The notes below the pieces were generated by a model, which was not told where the DNA came from, searched no databases, and was given only the letters and a program-made list of their open reading frames with translations. Below are positions 1 through 7,845 of a stretch of DNA of 64,000 nucleotides, piece after piece. Every line of letters begins with the position of its first letter. Positions within the stretch are counted from its first letter, which is position 1. This DNA comes from DATBGS01 sp036557885 (GTDB lineage: Bacteria; Chloroflexota; Ktedonobacteria; Ktedonobacterales; DATBGS01). The position numbers and the translations under genes are program-made. Location of the stretch: contig DATBGS010000126.1 of assembly GCA_036557885.1 (NCBI GenBank), positions 1 to 64,000 on the forward strand. The letters are read 5' to 3'.

Positions 1-492
1 GATATTGACCTGGAGAGGAAAAAGCTCTCGGTTTGTGCCACCCTGCAAAACATTGGAGGTAAGATGGAATTGGCTGAGCCGAAGACGGCTGGGTCGCGTC
101 GGCAAATCAGTTTACTTCCCCAGGCGGTTGCAGCGCTCAGAGAACACCGCGTAAAACAGAACGAAGAACGGCTGCATGTGGGGGCCTGCTGGCAGGATAG
201 CAAACTCATCTTTGCCAACCAGTTAGGTGGGCCGATGGATGGCACCAATCTGCTCAAATACTGGTTCTATCCGCTCACAAAGCAGGCTGGGCTGCCCAGG
301 ATACGCTTTCACGATCTGCGGCACACCGCCGCGACACTGCTGCTCCGTCAGGGGGTCAATCCCAAGATTGTCTCAGAAATGCTAGGGCATGCGAAGGTGC
401 AGATCACCTTAGACACCTATTCCCACGTCCTGCCCGATATGCAGGATGTAGCGGTTTTAGCAATGGAAAAAGCGCTCTTTTCGCGGGCTTAG
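1..492 (+). CDS. Tyrosine recombinase (phage-type integrase), C-terminal part
   Basis: The open frame runs in from the left edge, so only the C-terminal catalytic half of about 163 residues is seen. The catalytic set of the tyrosine recombinase family is visible: HDLRHT (Arg and first His of the box), LGHAKVQ (second His) and the nucleophile in DTYSHV. The protein ends a few residues after the tyrosine with the usual short amphipathic tail. It lies 91 bp from the 3' end of a tRNA-Trp gene, a frequent arrangement for integrases of elements that insert into tRNA genes. The window does not show whether an element lies to the left. The family is certain, but the role (mobile element integrase or Xer-like enzyme) is not. 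Confidence 0.9.
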   Translation, partial: DIDLERKKLSVCATLQNIGGKMELAEPKTAGSRRQISLLPQAVAALREHRVKQNEERLHVGACWQDSKLIFANQLGGPMDGTNLLKYWFYPLTKQAGLPRIRFHDLRHTAATLLLRQGVNPKIVSEMLGHAKVQITLDTYSHVLPDMQDVAVLAMEKALFSRA

Positions 493-555
493 TCGTCAAA
501 GTTGTCGTCAAAGAGAGGAATTGGCACATCTCATGCAAGTAGCGCAAACAGAAAA

Positions 556-577
556 GCCAGCCCCCAACAGGGCTGGC
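556..577 (-). terminator. Intrinsic terminator of the tRNA operon
   Basis: An 8-bp perfect stem (GCCAGCCC/GGGCTGGC) with a 6-nt loop is followed on the minus strand by TTTTC. It lies just downstream of the tRNA-Trp 3' end and would end the Leu-Ser-Trp transcript. Confidence 0.7.
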
Positions 578-582
578 ATGGG

Positions 583-654
583 CAGGTGGGACAGGACTCG
601 AACCTGCAACCGGCGGTTTTGGAGACCGCTGCGCTACCATTGCGCCACCCACCT
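583..654 (-). tRNA. tRNA-Trp (CCA anticodon)
   Basis: The cloverleaf is complete on the minus strand. The acceptor arms AGGTGGG/CCCACCT pair perfectly, the discriminator is G, the anticodon stem GCGGT/ACCGC encloses the loop CTCCAAA with anticodon CCA, and the T-arm has GTTCGAGTC. The 3' CCA is not encoded. It is the last of three tRNA genes in one transcript. Confidence 0.96.
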
Positions 655-663
655 AAGATCGGG

Positions 664-753
664 CGGAAGGGGTGGGATTCGAACCCACGGTTGGGAGTAA
701 CCCCAACAGCGGTTTAGCAAACCGCCGCACTAGGCCTACTATGCGACCCTTCC
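664..753 (-). tRNA. tRNA-Ser (GCT anticodon)
   Basis: This is a class II tRNA of 90 nt. The acceptor stem is GGAAGGG/CCCTTCC with discriminator G. The anticodon loop TTGCTAA carries GCT, there is a long variable arm (GTTGGGG/CCCAAC) and the T-loop is GGTTCGAATCC. CCA is not encoded. It lies between the tRNA-Leu and tRNA-Trp genes. Confidence 0.96.
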
Positions 754-776
754 TTAAAAACTGTCTATAACAGCAG

Positions 777-863
<87 letters not shown>

Positions 864-898
864 ATGTGTGAAGAAAAACCCTTCACATGACATCTTCA

Positions 899-927
899 AT
901 AATACCCCACAGCTTTTAGAATGTCAA
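899..927 (-). promoter_or_regulatory. Promoter of the tRNA operon
   Basis: On the minus strand a consensus -35 TTGACA (922-927) and a -10 TATTAT (899-904) are separated by exactly 17 nt. This places transcription start near 892, about 30 nt before tRNA-Leu. No gene is needed here, so the long upstream extension of the ppx frame (from 868) is unlikely to be translated. Confidence 0.8.
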
Positions 928-984
928 GTGTTTAAGGGGCTGAGTTTCGCGCACGTATGCACAAAGGAAAGACGACACACACCA

Positions 985-1974
985 ATGGAGCACCAGAGCA
1001 ACGCGCCAGCGCAGCGCCCCCTCGCTGCGATTGATGTCGGAAGTAACACCATTCATCTTGTGGCAGCCTTGCCCTCCACGAACGCGCAGCCCGACCTCAC
1101 TGTGTTAATGGATGAATTGGAGTTTGTCAGGCTGGGGGCAGGCGTTGGTAAAACGGGGCGTATCGCGCCAGAACGCTTTGAACAAGGGCTGAAGACGCTC
1201 AAACATCTGCGCGAACTGGCTGAGCAAGCCCAGGCGCAGACCATCCTCTGCGCGGCTACCGAAGTGCTGCGGCAAGCTCAAAATGGGGAGGAGTTTCTCG
1301 CACGCGTTCGTGAAGAGGTCGGGTTGAAGATAACGGTCATCAGCGGCGACCAGGAGGCGGCATTCACATTCTGGGGCGCGACCAGCGGGCGGAAGATTGC
1401 CAGAGAACAACCAGTGGCAGTGGGCGACCTGGGAGGGGGGAGCCTTGAGCTTGTTTTTGGAACCGGGCAAGACTTGACCTGGCGCAAGTCGCTACCAATT
1501 GGCTCAGGTGCGCTGCATGACCGCTTCATTCAAAGCGATCCTCCTACAAGCGGCGAACTCCACGACCTGCGCCAGGAGGTGCGGGCAGTGCTCAACGCAC
1601 AAACTCTAGCAAAACAAGCGCAACAGGCACCGTTGCTGATCGTCTGTGGCGGCACAGCGACCACGCTGCTCTACTTTGTCCGGCGCGCTTTGGGTGTATC
1701 CGATGGACAAAACTATTTGACACTCGCGGAGGTGGAACAGGCACTCACGCGGCTTTGTGCTCTCACTGCCGAAACAGTGACGCAACGCTATCACATTGAA
1801 ACGCCGCGTGCCAGGATTCTTGGCGCTGGGGCAGCAGTGTTGGCTGCTCTGATGGAGAGGCTGGCCGCGCCAACAATGGAGATCAGCCAGCGTGGTATCC
1901 GCGAGGGGATGATTCTGGCATATTCCCAGCATGGCGCGCGCTGGCTGGAAGCAGCAGAGCAAGGCGCCCTTTGA
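985..1974 (+). CDS. Ppx/GppA-family exopolyphosphatase/guanosine pentaphosphatase (short form)
   Basis: The 329-residue protein has the actin/hexokinase-like ATPase fold of exopolyphosphatases and pppGpp phosphohydrolases. The phosphate-1 motif AAIDVGSNTIHLV lies near the N-terminus, DLGGGSLEL is the phosphate-2 motif, and IGSGALHDRF and VCGGTATT follow. It lacks the C-terminal HD-type domains of E. coli Ppx and resembles the short actinobacterial forms. The ATG at 985 was chosen because it follows a purine-rich stretch (AAAGGAAAG) and sits just before the conserved N-terminus. The upstream in-frame region overlaps the tRNA promoter. Whether the preferred substrate is polyphosphate or pppGpp cannot be told from sequence. 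Confidence 0.88.
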   Translation: MEHQSNAPAQRPLAAIDVGSNTIHLVAALPSTNAQPDLTVLMDELEFVRLGAGVGKTGRIAPERFEQGLKTLKHLRELAEQAQAQTILCAATEVLRQAQNGEEFLARVREEVGLKITVISGDQEAAFTFWGATSGRKIAREQPVAVGDLGGGSLELVFGTGQDLTWRKSLPIGSGALHDRFIQSDPPTSGELHDLRQEVRAVLNAQTLAKQAQQAPLLIVCGGTATTLLYFVRRALGVSDGQNYLTLAEVEQALTRLCALTAETVTQRYHIETPRARILGAGAAVLAALMERLAAPTMEISQRGIREGMILAYSQHGARWLEAAEQGAL

Positions 1975-2043
1975 TCAACAGACGCCCCATCGCTCCCCTC
2001 CAGGGCAAGTCGCGGCACCCGCTAGCTCTGCTTCTCTGGGTTT

Positions 2044-2439
2044 CTACCTGCGCCTGGCTGCTTGTTTATGCGCGGCGCCCACATTCTCTGGCTTGCGGGT
2101 GGCTGGCTCTTTGGTGAGGACGCGCAACTCCGCGCAGATGAACACGAGCAGCAACACAGCTGCCTCTGGGAAATAGGCCATGTTGTATGTATTGTTGACC
2201 AAAACAGCTACTATGGCGGCCATCAAAAAGCCGAGGAAAATCGTCAGCCGGGTGTCTTTGCGATGTCCATGTATGCTGGCAGAAACGCCAAAAAAAGACA
2301 AGGCGGTGGCGCCCAAAGCCAACAAACTCCAGATATTGATCAACGATGGCAGATGCCCTTCCACCTTGAGATAATAGGCTCCGCCAAAGGCTGCCAGCAC
2401 GGCTAGCGCGACGAATAACGATTCCAGTCTGCGCCACAT
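2044..2439 (-). CDS. Small four-helix membrane protein, unknown function
   Basis: The 131-residue product has about four hydrophobic segments: near the N-terminus, then around the stretches INIWSLLALGATALSFF, TIFLGFLMAAIVAVLV and AAVLLLVFICAEL. The C-terminal tail is basic (KQAARRR). The ATG at 2439 is preceded by GAAGGAGG at good spacing. A TTG further upstream would place the Shine-Dalgarno inside the gene. It follows the TIM-barrel gene by 22 bp and is probably co-transcribed with it. I do not recognise the family. Confidence 0.7.
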   Translation of the reverse strand: MWRRLESLFVALAVLAAFGGAYYLKVEGHLPSLINIWSLLALGATALSFFGVSASIHGHRKDTRLTIFLGFLMAAIVAVLVNNTYNMAYFPEAAVLLLVFICAELRVLTKEPATRKPENVGAAHKQAARRR

Positions 2440-2461
2440 ACTGCCCTCCTTCAAAAAGACA

Positions 2462-3283
2462 TTACGTTCGCTGGCCGGATTCTACCATATGCAACTCGCT
2501 GCGTACATAGGCCAATGACTCGGCCAGTCGCGCGCGCCCCTGGCGCAGGCTCCAGGCATGCAGATGATAGGGGCTAACTTCCAGCGTCACCAGACCAGCA
2601 TACCTATCGCGCACAAGTGTCTTCAAAAATTCCCCCAGATCAAGCGCCCCTTCTCCAGGTACCAGGTGGGTGCGGTGCTTGCCCTCACGAATAATCCAGT
2701 CGCTCAAGTGAATATTGCGCACTCGTCCGCGCAGGCGCCCAAAGAACGCCAGCAGATCGTCGCCGTTTGCTCCGGTATGCGCGGTATCCAGCGTAATCCC
2801 TACCTGTGCGCCCTGATCTTCCACAAAGCGCAGCACCGCGTCTACATCGTCCATTGCGTGCCGCTGCTTGCGGTGGGTAAACTGGCTAATCTCCACACCA
2901 ACGGTAATGGGTGGGCCAGGCATCGCCAGCGCCGTTTTAAACGCCTGAGCATAGATGCGCCAGTGCCTATTCCCCTCCGTCAGCGCATCGGTCGCGTGAA
3001 TCACCACCAGTTCACATTCAAAGCGTCGCGCGATGGCAATCGTTTCAATCACACTATGTGGTAATCTGCGCGGCCAGCCAGGGAGCGGGACCAGCGGCGG
3101 GTGGAGGCTTAACGCTTTCACCCCCACTTTCTGGAAGAGTTCCCGCGTCCTGCGCTCACCGCGCAGCACAAAATCCGGCCCTAGCACCAACTCAACCCCA
3201 TCAAAGCCAAGCTCACGCGCCAGACGCAGCGGCACATTCAGGGGGAGATGATAAAAAGAAGCAGTTGAAAAGCTGATTTTCAT
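2462..3283 (-). CDS. Sugar phosphate isomerase/epimerase-like TIM-barrel protein
   Basis: The 273-residue protein matches the xylose-isomerase-like TIM barrel (AP endonuclease family 2 fold). Strand-end motifs are GFDGVELVLGP, VVIHATD, VGVEISQ, GITLDTAHTG, NIHLSDW and VTLEVSPYHL. These carry the Glu, His and Asp residues expected to bind one or two metal ions. The substrate cannot be told. The ATG at 3283 is used because it directly precedes the first beta-strand (KISFST); a GTG at 3304 is possible. Upstream lies a perfect inverted repeat that may be its operator, and the 131-residue membrane protein gene follows closely. Confidence 0.8.
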   Translation of the reverse strand: MKISFSTASFYHLPLNVPLRLARELGFDGVELVLGPDFVLRGERRTRELFQKVGVKALSLHPPLVPLPGWPRRLPHSVIETIAIARRFECELVVIHATDALTEGNRHWRIYAQAFKTALAMPGPPITVGVEISQFTHRKQRHAMDDVDAVLRFVEDQGAQVGITLDTAHTGANGDDLLAFFGRLRGRVRNIHLSDWIIREGKHRTHLVPGEGALDLGEFLKTLVRDRYAGLVTLEVSPYHLHAWSLRQGRARLAESLAYVRSELHMVESGQRT

Positions 3284-3324
3284 CGTTTTAAGCCTGTAAT
3301 GCACATGTTATCACGGTCAAGAAT

Positions 3325-3341
3325 GTACATGTTACATGTAC
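3325..3341. promoter_or_regulatory. Perfect inverted repeat, candidate operator
   Basis: GTACATG-TTA-CATGTAC is a 17-bp palindrome with 7-bp arms in the gap between the kamB-like gene and the TIM-barrel gene. The octamer ACATGTTA inside it recurs 24 bp away at 3303-3310, just ahead of the TIM-barrel start. This looks like a binding site for a dimeric regulator. The regulator is unknown. Confidence 0.45.
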
Positions 3342-3397
3342 CCAAGCAGTTAAATACCAAAAACAGGGCGGTCAATGCAGCAAAGAGCCATCTTTAG

Positions 3398-4474
3398 TTA
3401 GTTCCCGCTGGCTGGCCGAAACAGGCCAGAGACAACATCCAGCAACGCGGGGTGCCTGGGGCAGCGCGCCTGAATCTCCTCGGCAAGCTGCTCGGTGGAA
3501 AGAGGCGTGCTCGGCGCAAAAGGCGAAAGTGTCACCACCAGGACACGTATCGGCTGCGCTACAGCCAGAGACACCCCACGCTCCTTCAATTGCCGCAGCA
3601 GCGCTGCTGAGGCAAAGAGGCGCGTTGGGTCGTTGACTAGACAAGTTAGAGGCCGGACAAGCGACCAGTGCAGAAGCAGAGCTTGCGCTAGTTCATCGGT
3701 AAGAGCGCCACGCAAAAAACAGACCACTGCCCCCTTTTGTGCTTGTTCAGCCATCCAGCGAGCGGCAAGAGAAGGTTCTGACGCTACGGAAGGTGCAACC
3801 TGTAGCTGGCTATCTGGCATCCAGGCAGCAATCCGACAAGCTGGCGGCAGAGCAGCAAACGCTGCCCGCAGTTCAGCAGGGGCAACCGGAGTGGATAACC
3901 GCTCCAGTGTCTCTACTGTCCGGCGAGCGACCACCCGCGCCGTCGCGCCAACCGTCGCCCCGGTGCAGAGGATACAGGCATCAGTCACCTCTGGCGCAGC
4001 CGCCCCCAGCCGATTGATTGCCCCATCAATGAGGAGCATACGCGCGCCGTACTGCTGCGCTCGCCTGGCGGCCGGTGCCAGATCGCTGAGCAGTGTTGGC
4101 CCGGCAATTTCAATCCTCCCTGGCAAACGCACGCGGCCCAGCACTACCTTCCCCAGCGCGGTGCGTCCCGGCAGTTCCTCAAGCACCTCTACCTCTGCTG
4201 TTGCGCTGGCAAGCAATTGTCGCGCTGTCGCCACAAGCAACCCGGAGGCAGGCACGATGCGCGGCTTGGGCAAGCCCGTCAAGGCATCCAGCGCTTCCCC
4301 ATCCAATCCCAGCGAGGTCAGCGCCAACTGGCTTGCGGGAAGTGCAAGCGTCTCCAACACATGGTTGACGACGGTGGTTTTGCCCACATTCTTGCTCAAG
4401 CCAATGATTGCCAGCCTGAAGGGTGCCCCGGAAGGTTGGGCGTTGAGAGCGCGGAGGAGCACATCGCTTAACAT
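3398..4474 (-). CDS. KamB-like P-loop protein (putative lysine 5,6-aminomutase reactivation factor)
   Basis: The 358-residue protein has a Walker A motif, GLSKNVGKTT, at residues 25-34, and otherwise alanine/leucine-rich segments with few recognisable motifs. From memory, a P-loop protein of this type accompanies kdd in lysine-fermentation clusters, where KamB and KamC are described as reactivating adenosylcobalamin-dependent lysine 5,6-aminomutase. The assignment rests on the P-loop form and on position. The start codon overlaps the stop codon of kdd (ATGTTAA, 7 nt), so the two are translationally coupled. No aminomutase subunit (kamD/kamE) or kamC is in the window. It could instead be a generic nucleotide-binding accessory protein. 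Confidence 0.6.
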   Translation of the reverse strand: MLSDVLLRALNAQPSGAPFRLAIIGLSKNVGKTTVVNHVLETLALPASQLALTSLGLDGEALDALTGLPKPRIVPASGLLVATARQLLASATAEVEVLEELPGRTALGKVVLGRVRLPGRIEIAGPTLLSDLAPAARRAQQYGARMLLIDGAINRLGAAAPEVTDACILCTGATVGATARVVARRTVETLERLSTPVAPAELRAAFAALPPACRIAAWMPDSQLQVAPSVASEPSLAARWMAEQAQKGAVVCFLRGALTDELAQALLLHWSLVRPLTCLVNDPTRLFASAALLRQLKERGVSLAVAQPIRVLVVTLSPFAPSTPLSTEQLAEEIQARCPRHPALLDVVSGLFRPASGN

Positions 4475-5577
4475 GGGGATGCTGCGCCAAAGCGCCGGGT
4501 GAAGATGGCGCGCAGCGGGGCATGCTCGCGCAGCAAATGCAGCGCCACCGCGCCCAGGTCTGGCATCAGTCCATTGCCAATCTGGAGCACCGTTGCGCGG
4601 CCCAGCCCTTCCGCGCCCAGGGCGGCAGTGGTAAAGCTGGTCGCCATGCTGAAAAAAAGCGTTGTTCCAGCAGGACTGGTCAGCAGGATGGTGGCAAACT
4701 CGGTGCCCGGCACATTGACCACATTGATCGCCAGATCAGCCAGATAGTCGCTGCCGCACGCGGCATGCACACTGGTCAACATCTCAATCGGGTTGGTGGC
4801 ATCGGCGCGTATCACCTTATCCGCAACGCCAAGGCTGACAATATCGGCGCAGGCTGCCTCGTCATACTCAATAGCCAGCAGATGCCCGCCTTCACCCAAC
4901 ACCGGGCGCAGGGCGCACAGCGTCAGCAGGCCCGCCGTTCCTCCAGCCCCCAGCACCACCACGCGCATGCCTGGGCGAGCCAGCGCCTGCGCCCGCGAAG
5001 GTGCCCCGGCCACGTCCAGAGCAGCTAACGCCAGCGGCTCCGGCAAGTCATCGGGAAGCAGGGCAAAGGGATTACAGGCAAAGAAGATGGCGGTGCCCTC
5101 CACATCCACCCGCGCCTGCGCCGGATGAACCGCCAGAATGCGCTCAAGATGCAGCGGCAGCCAGGAAAGCGATGTCAGGCTCACGACCGTTTGCCTCAGC
5201 GCTGCTTTGGGCTGAACAGGGTGAGTCGCGGGGTCTGGAGCAGGAGCAGGGCTGATAGGCAAACCAATGACCTTGCCCACCAGAACACCCCCAGAACCAG
5301 TCACCGGATTGTGCATCTTGCCGCGCTGACGCACAATCTCCAGAAGATGCGCGGCAATCTGGGTTGTATCGCCATTACAGACGCGGCTGATCTGGGTGAA
5401 GCTGGCCGAATCAATATGCAGGGCGTGCACCGCCACCGCCATTTCATCTGGGGCCGCAACAGGGGTGTTATCGAGCCGCCAGGCATTCTGCGGAAGCGTG
5501 CTGGAGCCGGATGGCTCCAGCACGCGATGCACGCCGAGCGCTCGCAAGGCCGGATCGAGACGAGGAGATAAACTCAC
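4468..5577 (-). CDS. kdd: L-erythro-3,5-diaminohexanoate dehydrogenase
   Basis: Kdd oxidatively deaminates L-erythro-3,5-diaminohexanoate to 5-amino-3-oxohexanoate with NAD(P)+ in the lysine 5,6-aminomutase pathway. Family motifs seen in order are LGVHRVLEP, an INDSASFTQI-like segment reading HIDSASFTQIS, GKMHNPVTGSGG, ALDVAGAPS, the Rossmann loop VVLGAGGTAG, ADKVIRADATNPIEML, NVVNVPGTE and FFSMATSFTTAALGAEG. The GTG at 5577 is chosen because it lies four codons before the conserved N-terminus and overlaps the upstream stop as GTGA. At 369 residues it is slightly longer than the clostridial enzyme. The partners needed for a full pathway (mutase, Kce, Kal) are not nearby. Confidence 0.88.
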   Translation of the reverse strand: MSLSPRLDPALRALGVHRVLEPSGSSTLPQNAWRLDNTPVAAPDEMAVAVHALHIDSASFTQISRVCNGDTTQIAAHLLEIVRQRGKMHNPVTGSGGVLVGKVIGLPISPAPAPDPATHPVQPKAALRQTVVSLTSLSWLPLHLERILAVHPAQARVDVEGTAIFFACNPFALLPDDLPEPLALAALDVAGAPSRAQALARPGMRVVVLGAGGTAGLLTLCALRPVLGEGGHLLAIEYDEAACADIVSLGVADKVIRADATNPIEMLTSVHAACGSDYLADLAINVVNVPGTEFATILLTSPAGTTLFFSMATSFTTAALGAEGLGRATVLQIGNGLMPDLGAVALHLLREHAPLRAIFTRRFGAASPC

Positions 5578-6827
5578 GGGTAAATGCCGCGATCCGCCGT
5601 TGCCTGCGCGACCCGCGCCACCGCCAGCAGATAGGCCCCCATCCGCATCGTCACCCCTATCGTTTCGGCTTTCTCGCGGGTGGCCTGGTAGCTGTTGCGC
5701 ATAATGCGCTCCAACTCCGTATTGATCTGCTTCTCTGCCCAGAAAAAGCGTTGCAGGTCTTGCACCCACTCAAAATAGCTCACGGTGACGCCGCCCGCGT
5801 TTGCCAGAATATCGGGGATCACCGTGATGCCCCGATCTTTGAAGATTTCATCAGCATCCGGGGTGGTTGGCCCATTGGCTGCCTCGATGATCAAGCGCGC
5901 TTTAATACGGTTGGCATTGCGCCCCGTCAGTTGCCCTTCCAGCGCGGCTGGCACCAGAATATCGCAGGGCAGTTCTAATAATTCCGCGTTCGTGATCGCC
6001 TCAGTCTCCGGCAAGTTCGTCAGACGACCATGCTCCTGGGAATAGCGTGCCGCCCGGTGGACATCAATGCCGTTGGGGTTAGAGACCGCACCGTAGATGT
6101 CACTTAATCCGACGACCTTGCATCCGGCATCATGGAAAAATTCGGCGGCTGCCCCACCCACATTGCCAAAGCCCTGCACCACAACCTTTGCACCCTCCAG
6201 GGTAATGCCTGCATCCCTGGCCGCTTCCTGAGTGATGAAAAAGGCTCCACGCGCCGTTGACTCCAGCCGACCTTCGCTGCCCCCAATGGAGAGCGGCTTG
6301 CCCGTCACGACGGCTGGGATGGAGTAGCCATGATGCATCGAATAGGTGTCCATCATCCAGGCCATGACCTGCTGGTTGGTATTCATATCGGGGGCCGGGA
6401 TGTCGCTATCGGGGCCAATGAAGAGCGAAATCTCCGTAGTAAAGCGGCGCGTCATGCGTTCCAGTTCGCTTTTGGACATCTCGCGCGGGTCACAGACGAC
6501 GCCACCTTTGGCGCCCCCAAAGGGAATGCCCACCACCGCGCATTTCCAGGTCATCCACATCGCCAGTGCTCGCACCTCATCCAACGAGACGCTTGGGCTG
6601 TAGCGAATGCCCCCTTTGGCTGGTCCCCGGTTAATATTATGCTGCACGCGATAGCCCGAAAACATCTTGACCTTGCCGCTGTCCATACGCACCGGAAAAT
6701 TCACCGCAAGTTCGCGCTTGGGGCGGCGCAAGACCTCGCGCAAATCATCATCCAGATGTAACAGGTCCGCCGCCTGATCAAATTGGGCAACGGCCACGTC
6801 ATAGGGATTCTGCACATCAACAGCCAC
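5574..6827 (-). CDS. Glutamate dehydrogenase (Glu/Leu/Phe/Val family)
   Basis: The 417-residue protein has the full hexameric-type GDH architecture. The N-terminal substrate domain carries GPAKGGIRY and PFGGAKGGV (substrate and catalytic lysines) and IPAPDMNTN. The Rossmann domain has VVVQGFGNVGG, followed by EAANGPTT and ILANAGGVTVSYFEW. It catalyses reversible oxidative deamination of glutamate. The start is a GTG at 6827 with AAGGAGG about ten bases upstream. The stop overlaps the kdd start by four bases (GTGA), so the two dehydrogenases are made together. GDH could collect or supply the ammonia and 2-oxoglutarate linked to lysine breakdown. That link is inferred from the operon. Confidence 0.93.
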   Translation of the reverse strand: MAVDVQNPYDVAVAQFDQAADLLHLDDDLREVLRRPKRELAVNFPVRMDSGKVKMFSGYRVQHNINRGPAKGGIRYSPSVSLDEVRALAMWMTWKCAVVGIPFGGAKGGVVCDPREMSKSELERMTRRFTTEISLFIGPDSDIPAPDMNTNQQVMAWMMDTYSMHHGYSIPAVVTGKPLSIGGSEGRLESTARGAFFITQEAARDAGITLEGAKVVVQGFGNVGGAAAEFFHDAGCKVVGLSDIYGAVSNPNGIDVHRAARYSQEHGRLTNLPETEAITNAELLELPCDILVPAALEGQLTGRNANRIKARLIIEAANGPTTPDADEIFKDRGITVIPDILANAGGVTVSYFEWVQDLQRFFWAEKQINTELERIMRNSYQATREKAETIGVTMRMGAYLLAVARVAQATADRGIYP

Positions 6828-6969
6828 GAGTGAAGTCCTCCTTCATGCTGGCCTGCATTGGCCGCGTTTTGGGGGCAGCATCGGCCCCGGATACCTTGCT
6901 CTCTGTTTCAGCCCGATACGCAAACCATCAGGCTGCGAAAACGCCCTTGTCTTCTTGACTCTTAAAAAA

Positions 6970-6991
6970 GTGATACCGGTGACAAATCACC
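6970..6991 (-). terminator. Probable intrinsic terminator downstream of the pterin synthase gene
   Basis: Overlapping short stems (GTGAT/ATCAC or GGTGA/TCACC) are followed on the minus strand by six T residues at 6964-6969. They lie about 35 bp after the stop of the pterin synthase gene and before the GDH promoter region. Confidence 0.55.
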
Positions 6992-7024
6992 ACTCGGTTA
7001 CATTAGATCAAATGCCACTTGTGC

Positions 7025-7504
7025 TCAGAGGGTCAGGGTGTAAAAAGCCGCCTGCATCTCCGTCTCCTCAACCCCCACCGTGATGGCCTTCAGATTCTGG
7101 GCGCCTCGCTCGCGCAATCGCTCGGCAATACGCCCGGCCAGATATTCTGCCAGGCGCTCGGCAGTGGCATTATCCACCGGCAGGGGCACCACGCTCTCGC
7201 GGGGGATAAGGTAGCGCTGTTCATTAAAACGAATCTCCCAGGCTTGTGGTTGCTCTGAAATATGGAGATGTTTGCTCTGGCGTGGCAGCAGAAAGCGGTG
7301 GTCCAATTCTTTGCAAAGTTCGCGGGTAATCGTCTTGAGCGCTACAAAATCGAGGACATAGCTGTCTTCCGTAAGATCGCCGGCCACTTCCACGCGCACC
7401 CCGTAGTTATGCCCATGCAATGGTTCGGTGGTGTGCTCAAATGTGATAAAATGCGCGGCGCTAAATCCCAGATTGCCACGCTCAATCAATACCTTCCAGG
7501 TCAT
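7025..7504 (-). CDS. 6-pyruvoyl-tetrahydropterin synthase / QueD-family protein
   Basis: The 159-residue protein has the T-fold zinc site of the PTPS/QueD family: FSAAHF (His18) and LHGHNY (His30, His32). A conserved ELDHRFL segment and a C-terminal GVEETE (substrate-anchoring Glu) follow. The catalytic cysteine usually found a few residues before HGH is absent, and the segment reads TTEPLHGH with a glutamate at 27. This resembles the PTPS-III branch, which can replace FolB in folate synthesis, more than QueD, which makes 6-carboxytetrahydropterin for queuosine. It is about 30 residues longer than typical QueD. GAGGAC precedes the ATG. It stands alone, with a terminator after it. Confidence 0.82.
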   Translation of the reverse strand: MTWKVLIERGNLGFSAAHFITFEHTTEPLHGHNYGVRVEVAGDLTEDSYVLDFVALKTITRELCKELDHRFLLPRQSKHLHISEQPQAWEIRFNEQRYLIPRESVVPLPVDNATAERLAEYLAGRIAERLRERGAQNLKAITVGVEETEMQAAFYTLTL

Positions 7505-7845
7505 GCTGATCAGTCCTCATCCGTTCGTCGCTTCCTGTGCAGATTATAGCATGCACCCAGCTTCGACACAATTCCCCCAGAGAAGGGCATCACGTTCCAT
7601 ACCATCTCTGGGAAAAGCGTCACTCTTCGTGCTCCAGAGATGGTTCTAGCACTCCCCGTATGCAGCCCCTCACAACGTTCCTCATGGGCAGCGGCTAGCA
7701 AGGCATCTTCACAACGTCTTGTGCAGTATAATGGAATCAAATGGGCCGGTGAGCCTCTGCATTTTGCCGAGCGCAGCAACCATTGGCACACAGACCCGAG
7801 ACTGCTTCCACAAGCGGTCTAACCCCATCCATTGTGGAGGGCACC
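7505..7845. other. Intergenic region upstream of gpsA
   Basis: No convincing gene is seen in these 341 bp. A consensus -10 hexamer TATAAT lies at 7727-7732, about 115 bp before gpsA, but no matching -35 stands at 16-18 bp. Short open frames on both strands here have no ribosome-binding sites and no recognisable motif. Confidence 0.4.

Noticed and set aside
3495..4502. A 335-codon plus-strand open frame antisense to the KamB-like gene
   Set aside because: It is Ser/Arg/Ala-rich with no motif or ribosome-binding site, and mirrors a coding frame that is coupled to kdd.
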